From positions 1 through 34,667 of the forward strand of contig JAILEP010000142.1 of assembly GCA_024697825.1 (NCBI GenBank): a stretch of DNA of 34,667 bases, read 5' to 3'. Shown one piece after another: positions 6,258 through 11,708 of this stretch (position 1 is its first letter; each line of letters starts with the position of its first letter). The notes under the pieces are model-generated. The model worked only from the letters and a program-made list of their open reading frames with translations, did not search any database and had not been told where the DNA came from. This stretch comes from Acholeplasmatales bacterium. Lineage in GTDB: Bacteria; Bacillota_I; Bacilli_A; Acholeplasmatales; Anaeroplasmataceae. The translations under genes and the position numbers were made by a program.

Positions 6258-7983
6258 CTTCTTCATCCTCCTCATAAACTGGTGGACAAATTATATTAAG
6301 ATTGTAATTATCTTTCCCGAATTCACAGTTTTTTAATAAAGACTGGGGTATCTTCTTAATAGATATATTTTTAATTCCAGCAATGACATTAGTATCATAA
6401 GACTTACAACTAATTAAAAGATGCTCATCTTCTTTTAAATCAACTAAAATAGAATCAATCATTTGTTTTGTAACATGGGTTGTTGTTACAAATAAATATG
6501 AATTGTTTTCGTTTAAAGATTGTTTCCAAAAACAATCTTTACTTGGTGAATAGTTGTATCCTTCATGTAAAGCAATAGCGGCTGCAAGCATTACTGGATT
6601 GTATTGTGGATTTATAATGGCTTGTCCAAATTCGTCCTCGTTTATCAAAGTTGGGGCCAATTCAAAAAACTTATATCCACCACCAGAAGTCCACCCACAC
6701 GACTTTGTAACGCCAATCGGGTCTTGTCCGTCAATTATCCTATCCAGTCTATACTTAGCATGTGAATATGCATGTTCACCCATTTCTATACCAATCCATT
6801 TTCTTTTCATTTTGTGAGCAACTGCGGCTGTTGTTCCAGAACCTAAGAACGAATCCAAAACCCAATCACCAGGATTAGTAGCGATTTCCAAAATACGCTT
6901 TATTAATTGTTCTGGTTTTTTACTTCTTGGAAAATCAACTCCACCTTCATTAGCTAAATCGGCTTTAGGTATTTCTTCGTGTCTCCATACAGTAGTTAAT
7001 TTATTTGTTTTTACAATATTTCCATCTTCAATATATGCTGTATCCTTCAACCATGCAAACAATTCAGAATTGTAATAATAAAGAGTTGTTTTTTGATTTT
7101 TATATTTCCCTCTACTCGGAACATAATCAACTGTATATAAAGATGTTTTTTCCATTCTTGACATTAAATCATTTTGGAACTCATTTTCTTTTTGAACATT
7201 ATTCGTTCTAAATAAATGTTCAAAATTATCTAAAAATTCTTTTCTTATTTCTTTCTCGTTCTTCTCAAAATTTTTTAAAGAAATACTCTCGATTTGAAAA
7301 TTACTATGTTTATAGATTTTTACTATTGACCCATTGGATTTTGATTCAAACTCATCTATCAATTCTCTTTGTCCTTCTGATTTAAGTACCTTATTATATC
7401 TTTTCATAGTTTTCAATTCTAATAAGGAACTACCTAAAACTGGATTATATTGAAAAACACCTTTTGAATAGACTAAAATATGTTCGCTATTGTTTACAAA
7501 TAAACCCCCTTGCCCTAAACCAGCACTTCCTGAACGTTCATAAGTAATATCTGCAACGAAGCCAGTCACTCCAAAAATCTCATCCATAATTAATCTTAAC
7601 CTATGAGATTCAATATCATCAATACTTACCCAAATACTTCCTCCATCTTTCAATAGATTAAATAAAATTTTAAGTCTGGGATACATCAAATTAAGCCAAG
7701 TGCTATGCTCCCTATTATCATCGTAATACTCTAAAGCGTTACGTGTATTATATGGCGGATCAATATATATGCATTTAATTCTATTTGCAAATTTTTGTTC
7801 AATAGCTTTCAAAGCTAGTAAATTATCTCCATGAATTAATAAATTGTCATAAATTCCATTATCGAAAAGACCTTCCTCGTTTTTTTTATAACTTTTACTA
7901 ATATCTTCCATTAATATGCGTGGTTCAATCTTCTCTTCTTTATCTTTATCCAACCATTTTAATTCCAGTTTTGACAAACTCAT
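6250..7983 (-). CDS. mod: Type III DNA adenine N6-methyltransferase, Mod subunit
   Basis: 577 residues. Mod carries site recognition for the type III complex and transfers methyl from S-adenosylmethionine to adenine N6. The order is that of the beta class: the catalytic DPPY (75-78, DPPYNT) comes first and the cofactor motif FLGSGTT (379-385) later. The stretch between them (about 160-340), without these motifs, should be the target-recognition domain. GAGGG precedes ATG 7983. The C-terminus ends in an acidic run (EEDEEDE) whose codons also supply the ribosome binding site of res. I see no simple-sequence tract that would suggest phase variation. The target sequence cannot be read from the protein. 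Confidence 0.93.
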   Translation of the reverse strand: MSLSKLELKWLDKDKEEKIEPRILMEDISKSYKKNEEGLFDNGIYDNLLIHGDNLLALKAIEQKFANRIKCIYIDPPYNTRNALEYYDDNREHSTWLNLMYPRLKILFNLLKDGGSIWVSIDDIESHRLRLIMDEIFGVTGFVADITYERSGSAGLGQGGLFVNNSEHILVYSKGVFQYNPVLGSSLLELKTMKRYNKVLKSEGQRELIDEFESKSNGSIVKIYKHSNFQIESISLKNFEKNEKEIRKEFLDNFEHLFRTNNVQKENEFQNDLMSRMEKTSLYTVDYVPSRGKYKNQKTTLYYYNSELFAWLKDTAYIEDGNIVKTNKLTTVWRHEEIPKADLANEGGVDFPRSKKPEQLIKRILEIATNPGDWVLDSFLGSGTTAAVAHKMKRKWIGIEMGEHAYSHAKYRLDRIIDGQDPIGVTKSCGWTSGGGYKFFELAPTLINEDEFGQAIINPQYNPVMLAAAIALHEGYNYSPSKDCFWKQSLNENNSYLFVTTTHVTKQMIDSILVDLKEDEHLLISCKSYDTNVIAGIKNISIKKIPQSLLKNCEFGKDNYNLNIICPPVYEEDEEDE

Positions 7984-8015
7984 AGATATCCCTCAATTCT
8001 AATTAAAAAATTATT

Positions 8016-8051
8016 TTATAATAGAACATTTTTCAATATGTTCTATTATAA
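8016..8051. promoter_or_regulatory. Perfect 14-bp inverted repeat upstream of mod
   Basis: TTATAATAGAACAT (8016-8029) and its exact complement (8038-8051) are separated by 8 nt. The upstream arm contains a minus-strand TATAAT (8050-8045), so it could be an operator on a mod promoter. A T-rich run follows on the minus strand at about 8003-8010, so it could also be a terminator of the 53-aa gene upstream. Confidence 0.5.
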
Positions 8052-8122
8052 TTAGTCATTACTCTGCAATCGCAAAACTTAACTATTATTATTTTATCAA
8101 AATAATAGAAATTTGAAAACTA

Positions 8123-8284
8123 TTATAATTTAATAATTACATTTTTCATTATCTTGACTTGACCATTTAATTCTTTAGCATCATTCCTATTAACTTCTTT
8201 AATAAGTTGATTGATAGTTTCAACTTCTTCTGACAAAAGCATCTTAACAAGCTTAGCTTCTTTTTCAGTTAATTCAATAATCAT
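8123..8284 (-). CDS. Small helical hypothetical protein (53 aa)
   Basis: Start at ATG 8284 (MIIELTEKEAKLVKMLLSEE), supported by AGAGG about 8 nt upstream; an in-frame extension to 8335 would begin inside the predicted promoter transcript start. The 53 residues are a charged amphipathic helix pair, with no Cys or membrane segment. A consensus promoter stands at 8340-8367. The gene is read towards mod and ends 139 bp before it. It could be a small regulator of the R-M operon, in the manner of controller proteins, but it has no clear helix-turn-helix. Function not recognised. Confidence 0.55.
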   Translation of the reverse strand: MIIELTEKEAKLVKMLLSEEVETINQLIKEVNRNDAKELNGQVKIMKNVIIKL

Positions 8285-8339
8285 TCTTTTGACCTCTTTC
8301 CTTTTCATTAAAATTAATCGCGCTCTTAATTTCACATGA

Positions 8340-8367
8340 ATTATAGCAAATTAAAAATATCTGTCAA
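8340..8367 (-). promoter_or_regulatory. Promoter of the 53-aa gene
   Basis: TTGACA (8367-8362), 16-nt spacer and TATAAT (8345-8340) on the minus strand. It predicts a start near 8333 and a leader of about 50 nt. Confidence 0.7.
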
Positions 8368-8388
8368 ACGACCTCGAACGGACAACCA

Positions 8389-8570
8389 ATTTTTTCTCAA
8401 ATAAAAATTTATAAAAATCTTGATGTTTTGGTTTTATATTAAGAAATAAAAGAGATGATTTATTTATTTTTTCTCAAATGTCCGTATTATAAAAACAAAA
8501 AGTGTCTTTCAAAACGAAAAAAACTTTTTTTAAATTTTTTTATTTTTAATTTTTAGAAAATTTTCTCAAA
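8389..8570 (+). repeat. Three TTTTCTCAAA direct repeats
   Basis: TTCTCAAA preceded by a T-run occurs at 8394-8401, 8473-8480 and 8563-8570, at intervals of 79 and 90 bp. The stretch is extremely AT-rich and has no gene. The first two copies also lie next to CGGACA and TGTCCG, which are complementary (about 8379 and 8481). These may be binding sites for an unknown protein or only low-complexity sequence. Confidence 0.35.
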
Positions 8571-8582
8571 TATAATGTAAGC

Positions 8583-8690
8583 ATCAAAAATACCACGTTA
8601 CTATGTTGTAGCATAACAACTGTAAAATAATAAAAGCCCTGGATTTACCAAGGCAACACTAAGGCATCCTCCTAGCTTTGGTGTTTTTTG
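8583..8690 (+). ncRNA. Candidate structured RNA ending in a CCUCC-loop terminator
   Basis: A TATAAT at 8571-8576 with a poor -35 box suggests a start near 8583. The 3' end is an 11-bp stem (AACACTAAGGC 8655-8665 with GCTTTGGTGTT 8675-8685, with G-U pairs) followed by six T's. Its 9-nt loop is ATCCTCCTA, complementary to AGGAGG. An upstream segment ACCAAGGC (8647-8654) can compete for the same 3' arm, and AAAGCCCT (8633-8640) matches AGGGCTTT beyond the terminator (8722-8729). These alternatives fit a regulated leader; an independent small RNA is also possible. Confidence 0.5.
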
Positions 8691-8726
8691 ATCTGTTCGC
8701 TAATCAAACATAGACAATATAAGGGC

Positions 8727-8755
8727 TTTATAGTAAAATTAAACTATATTATAAT
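8727..8755 (+). promoter_or_regulatory. Possible promoter of the 132-aa gene
   Basis: TTTATA (8727-8732), a 17-nt spacer and a perfect TATAAT (8750-8755). The -35 match is 4 of 6. If used, the gene at 8811 can be transcribed without the upstream RNA. Confidence 0.45.
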
Positions 8756-8810
8756 GGATGTGGATTATTCAGAATTTAAATTTAACTAAAAAAGAAAGGG
8801 ATGATTATAC

Positions 8811-9209
8811 ATGGCAGAAAAGAAAATAGTTTATAGTGAACCGAAAGAATATTTTACACCTGAGCAACGTAGAGTATTTGAAGAGGCACCAAGAACTACC
8901 AAATTATTATCATGGTTCTTTAAAAACAAGAATTACTATATTCATGATACAGAAGTAGATTCATTACTAGAGTTTATTGATATTGTAGAACTTGATGAAT
9001 ATGTTCTTGATGGGCCAAGAAAGAAGACATATATCATTTATCTAACAAATGAACATAAGAGAGAATATGATGTTACAATCAGCAAAAAAGAATGCAATAA
9101 ACTTTTGAAATTAGATGAGGATGAATTGTTAAAGGCTGTTGCTGATATTATTAATGCGAAAGAGCCAGAGATAAATAAACCTATTATAAAGCTCATAAAG
9201 AAAGACTAA
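8811..9209 (+). CDS. Hypothetical protein (132 aa)
   Basis: 132 residues, soluble, acidic and Lys-rich, with no signal peptide. The middle (about residues 40-95) alternates predicted strands and charged turns, and the last 45 residues look helical. No family recognised. The start ATG 8811 has AAAGGG about 10 nt upstream. It is one of the few rightward genes of the island and stands alone between the CCUCC-loop RNA and a good terminator at 9296-9331. Base use is AT-rich like the rest of the island. An anti-restriction or defence role would be a guess from location only. Confidence 0.6.
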   Translation: MAEKKIVYSEPKEYFTPEQRRVFEEAPRTTKLLSWFFKNKNYYIHDTEVDSLLEFIDIVELDEYVLDGPRKKTYIIYLTNEHKREYDVTISKKECNKLLKLDEDELLKAVADIINAKEPEINKPIIKLIKKD

Positions 9210-9295
9210 ATTAGGGGGTTAAATTTTTACACGATTTGACCTAAGGGTGCTAAAATTGTATTAAAACATTTCTACTTAGACATTAAAGAACAATA

Positions 9296-9331
9296 GGTTT
9301 GATACAATAATGTATTAAGCCTTTTTTCTTT
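9296..9331 (+). terminator. Terminator of the 132-aa gene
   Basis: An 11-bp stem (GGTTTGATACA 9296-9306 with TGTATTAAGCC 9311-9321, two G-U pairs, 4-nt loop) followed by TTTTTTCTTT. Confidence 0.75.
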
Positions 9332-9379
9332 TACTTTTAATAAATGTTTAAATCAAGTATTTATTATTTAATTTAATAG

Positions 9380-9486
9380 TATAATTACTCTTGTAGGGAA
9401 TGATTGTCTCCCTTGCAAAATTGCTAAACCGCTTATTTAAGCTGATGATGTCTATGATTTTTTGTCATGGATAAATCAGCTTTTTT
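9380..9486 (+). ncRNA. Candidate leader RNA with competing hairpins and a terminator
   Basis: TATAAT at 9380-9385 suggests a start near 9392, though no good -35 box is seen. The RNA would hold AGGGA/TCCCT (9395-9399/9409-9413), the perfect hairpin GCTTA-TT-TAAGC (9431-9442), and a terminator: AAGCTGAT/ATCAGCTT (9439-9446/9475-9482) with inner stem 9452-9457/9465-9470 and six T's. The second hairpin uses the first bases of the terminator stem, so the two exclude each other. A small membrane-peptide frame follows at 9502. Confidence 0.4.
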
Positions 9487-9501
9487 ATGATTTAAGAAAT
9501 T

Positions 9502-9633
9502 ATGAAAATATTTTTATCTTTATTTATTATTTTTACTTGTGGAATATTAGGTGGATTTATATTTGACGCTTACAATATAATTATTTTTCAAAAAATATTG
9601 CTTACCACACAAAATTTGGAAATACCTCTTTAA
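9502..9633 (+). pseudogene. Small membrane peptide, possibly the 5' part of a frameshifted gene
   Basis: The frame gives 43 residues starting MKIFLSLFIIFTCGILGGFI, a clear membrane segment or signal-like N-terminus with a GxLGG stretch. The ribosome binding site is weak. After the T- and A-runs at about 9585-9597 a different frame stays open to about 9741 with a Gln/Arg-rich, protein-like sequence (KFGNTSLNQFGQQRRQQRYQ). One added base would join the two into a protein of about 78 residues. I therefore suspect a frameshifted small membrane-protein gene at the island edge, though a genuine 43-aa peptide or chance frame is possible. Confidence 0.3.
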
Positions 9634-9691
9634 ATCAATTTGGACAACAACGCAGGCAACAACGATATCAAATTCTAATGATTTTTACCGA

Positions 9692-9708
9692 ATTTAAACG
9701 AACTATAA
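9692..9708 (+). repeat. 17-bp direct repeat, right copy
   Basis: Identical to 752-768. Here the neighbouring iteron is degenerate (GTTTATT rather than GTTCGTT on the minus strand). It lies 26 bp from the terminator of the rplM-rpsI operon, close to where the core chromosome resumes. Confidence 0.6.
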
Positions 9709-9724
9709 TAAACTATCAAAAAAT

Positions 9725-9759
9725 AAAAAAAACGGCTTGAATTCGAGAATATTCAAGCC
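9725..9759 (-). terminator. Terminator of rplM-rpsI
   Basis: A 9-bp stem (GGCTTGAAT 9734-9742 with ATTCAAGCC 9751-9759) followed on the minus strand by G and eight T's in an AT-rich tail. It marks the start of the core chromosome. Confidence 0.85.
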
Positions 9760-9799
9760 TGTTCTTCTTTTTTTGCAATTATTAAAATCAAACAAATTC

Positions 9800-10198
9800 C
9801 TAACGCTTAGAGAACTGTGGAGCACGACGTGCCTTCTTTAAACCATACTTCTTACGTTCCTTAGCACGTGGATCACGTGTTACTAAACCAGCTGGCTTTA
9901 AGATTGCGCGGTAGTCTGGATTAACTTCCATTAATGCACGAGTAATACCTAAACGGATTGCTCCTGCCTGACCAGTGATACCACCACCGAATACGTTAAC
10001 TAAGATGTCAAACTTTTCAGTTGTTTCAGTTAACTCAAGTGGCTGTAATACATCTAGACGAACTGCTGCAGATGGAATATAGTCTTCAAAAGCACGACCA
10101 TTAATAGTGATTGTACCCTTACCTGGACGTAAGTAAACTCTTGCAACAGAACTCTTACGACGTCCTGTTCCTAAATACTGAACTAATTTCTTTGCCAT
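9800..10198 (-). CDS. rpsI: 30S ribosomal protein S9
   Basis: 132 residues, the normal length for S9. It opens [20 protein letters not shown], keeps [19 protein letters not shown] and ends in the basic tail [12 protein letters not shown] that reaches the decoding centre in the ribosome. GGGAGG precedes ATG 10198. It follows rplM by 13 bp and is the second gene of the conserved rplM-rpsI operon, ending in the terminator at 9725-9759. The codons are richer in G and C than those of the island. The 3' end of rpsI is a known integration target of streptococcal mobile elements, but no copy of its 3' end was seen elsewhere in the window. Confidence 0.98.
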   Translation of the reverse strand: MAKKLVQYLGTGRRKSSVARVYLRPGKGTITINGRAFEDYIPSAAVRLDVLQPLELTETTEKFDILVNVFGGGITGQAGAIRLGITRALMEVNPDYRAILKPAGLVTRDPRAKERKKYGLKKARRAPQFSKR

Positions 10199-10211
10199 AT
10201 TTACTTCCTCC

Positions 10212-10649
10212 CTATGCCTTTACTACAAATTCTACTGGCTTCTGAGCTGCATGTGGATGTTCTGCTGTTGCATAAACATATAACTGCTTTCTCATCTGAT
10301 CGCCTAACTTAGTATGAGGTAACATACCTGAAATAGCCTCTTCTACAATTCTTGTAGGATACTTAGCCATTACTTCCTTTGCAGTTAAAGTTCTTAGACC
10401 ACCAGAATACTCTGAGTGATGACGATATAACTTGTCATCCCACTTAGATCCAGTTAAAACGATTTTGTCTGCGTTGATAATGATAACATTATCACCACAA
10501 TTTACATGTGGAGTATAAATTGGCTTATTCTTACCTCTTAATAAGATAGCTGCCTGAGTAGCTAATCTACCAAGTGTAAGACCAGTTGCATCAATTACAT
10601 ACCAGCCATGTGTTACTGTTTGATTGTTTGCCATGAAAGTCTTATTCAT
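10212..10649 (-). CDS. rplM: 50S ribosomal protein L13
   Basis: 145 residues, full length. Family landmarks are [20 protein letters not shown], then [22 protein letters not shown] and the C-terminal [15 protein letters not shown]13 is an early-assembly protein of the large subunit. AGGAGG lies about 8 nt before ATG 10649. It is the first gene of the operon with rpsI, transcribed from a strong promoter at 10727-10755. Its leader of about 70 nt folds into two hairpins and probably gives feedback control by L13 as in other Firmicutes. Confidence 0.98.
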   Translation of the reverse strand: MNKTFMANNQTVTHGWYVIDATGLTLGRLATQAAILLRGKNKPIYTPHVNCGDNVIIINADKIVLTGSKWDDKLYRHHSEYSGGLRTLTAKEVMAKYPTRIVEEAISGMLPHTKLGDQMRKQLYVYATAEHPHAAQKPVEFVVKA

Positions 10650-10720
10650 GTTAATTTCCTCCTAAATATTTTAAAAATATAATTTAGGGCAATTGTGGAT
10701 AATTGCTTTAAAATGTACCA
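10650..10720 (-). promoter_or_regulatory. L13-type ribosomal protein leader
   Basis: Two stems are seen on the minus strand: GCAATT-N6-AATTGC (10712-10695) and CCTAAAT...ATTTAGG (about 10693-10664), the second ending near the rplM ribosome binding site. The position and two-hairpin form fit the Firmicutes L13 leader; the consensus was not checked. The loop of the first stem holds a perfect DnaA-box sequence, TTATCCACA. Confidence 0.5.
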
Positions 10721-10726
10721 GTTGAT

Positions 10727-10755
10727 ATTGTACGATAATAGAGAGCCAGTGTCAA
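10727..10755 (-). promoter_or_regulatory. Promoter of rplM-rpsI
   Basis: Perfect TTGACA (10755-10750), 17-nt spacer and TACAAT (10732-10727), predicting a start near 10720. Confidence 0.8.
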
Positions 10756-10764
10756 GTTTAAATT

Positions 10765-10795
10765 TAAAAAAAGGCTCTCTCTAAAAGAGAGAACC
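10765..10795 (-). terminator. Terminator of the XRE/membrane-protein gene
   Basis: A 9-bp stem (GGTTCTCTC with GAGAGAGCC, one G-U pair, 5-nt loop; 10795-10773) and seven T's on the minus strand. It stands between this gene and the rplM promoter. Confidence 0.85.
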
Positions 10796-10804
10796 TATAA
10801 AATA

Positions 10805-11506
10805 TTAATCATCATCCTCATCTAATGGCTTAGTTTTAAAAACATATTTGTCAAATACATCACCAATAATATAGAAAAATGGAATTGTAACAAATAAGAA
10901 CCAAAATGGATGCCATAACCCAAATTCAAGTCCTAAGAAACAATATATTGCAGTTACTAAGCATGGATATACAAATTTTGTTATCTGCTTTTTGTAAATA
11001 GCTTCAAAGATAGACATTAATGCAGGCATTAATACCCAAAGAACCCAAGAAACATACCAAGCATTAAAAACAAATGACCAAATGAGATAACCAGTTAATG
11101 TTAATAATAGGATAATTGCGTCTGTAATAGTTAAAAATACTGACTTCTTTTCTCTTTTTTCCTCTGTTCCATCAGGATTAATAAATTTAACATGACCATT
11201 TTCAATTCTAACAGTTTGTCCTTCATCATCAGTAATAGAAATACTATCAGGCTTTCTTTCCTCTTCCTTATCGATATTTCTATCTCTAATTTCTTCATTA
11301 GATTCATTATCATATAATAGATCATCTAAGGACATATTATATAGTCTTGCTAGAATAATTAAATTATCAGTATCTGGTGAAGATTCAGCTCTTTCCCATT
11401 TAGATACTGCCTGTCTAGATATGCCAAGCTTATCTGCTAATTCTTCCTGTGAATAACCATTTTCTTTTCTTAATTTTTGTAATCTGTTTGCAATCTCAAT
11501 ATTCAT
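10805..11506 (-). CDS. XRE-family regulator with a C-terminal membrane domain
   Basis: 233 residues from ATG 11506, chosen because GGGAGG lies 8 nt upstream; an extension to 11536 would include that site. Residues 5-60 are a classical XRE helix-turn-helix (ANRLQKLRKENGYSQEELAD, then KLGISRQAVSKWERAESSPD). A charged linker (about 70-125) includes an EGQTVRIENGHVKFINPDG hairpin. Four hydrophobic segments follow (about 130-215), and the tail is acidic (DEDDD). Such membrane-anchored one-component regulators are common in Firmicutes and usually act on nearby or own genes. It is monocistronic with its own terminator; a TATAAT at about 11665-11670 may be its promoter. The signal sensed is unknown. 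Confidence 0.85.
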   Translation of the reverse strand: MNIEIANRLQKLRKENGYSQEELADKLGISRQAVSKWERAESSPDTDNLIILARLYNMSLDDLLYDNESNEEIRDRNIDKEEERKPDSISITDDEGQTVRIENGHVKFINPDGTEEKREKKSVFLTITDAIILLLTLTGYLIWSFVFNAWYVSWVLWVLMPALMSIFEAIYKKQITKFVYPCLVTAIYCFLGLEFGLWHPFWFLFVTIPFFYIIGDVFDKYVFKTKPLDEDDD

Positions 11507-11685
11507 AAACATTTCCTCCCTAACTTGCAACTTCAATTTAACAAAATTAGCAGTTGCAGGCTACCAAATCTAGTTTGAATTTACGCAACTATTGGTTTCA
11601 TACCACGAAAAATAGCCATTTTTGCGCATATTTCAGACTATTTGTGAATATTAATATATTTTTATTATACATTCTTTTAAGTGAA

Positions 11686-11708
11686 AGAAAAACCAGCAAA
11701 TGCTGGTT
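11686..11708 (-). terminator. Terminator of the giant helicase gene
   Basis: A perfect 7-bp stem (AACCAGC/GCTGGTT, 4-nt loop; 11708-11691) overlaps the stop codon and is followed by TTTTTCTTT on the minus strand. Confidence 0.8.

Noticed and set aside
6554-7211. Rightward frames inside mod
   Set aside because: No ribosome binding sites and fully overlapped by a well-supported methyltransferase gene.
8087-8107. Terminator at TATTATTTT-ATC-AAAATAATA after the 53-aa gene
   Set aside because: The stem is pure A/T and no convincing T-run follows on the minus strand, so it is too weak to annotate.
8362-8385. Third copy of the 17-bp repeat/iteron (CGTTCG...TCGTTT on the minus strand)
   Set aside because: Only short blocks match and the spacing differs (9 rather than 13 nt), so it is not a credible copy.
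9800-9840. 3' end of rpsI as the attachment site of the island
   Set aside because: rpsI ends are a known target, but I found no second copy of the rpsI 3' end in the window; the 17-bp repeat lies past the terminator instead.
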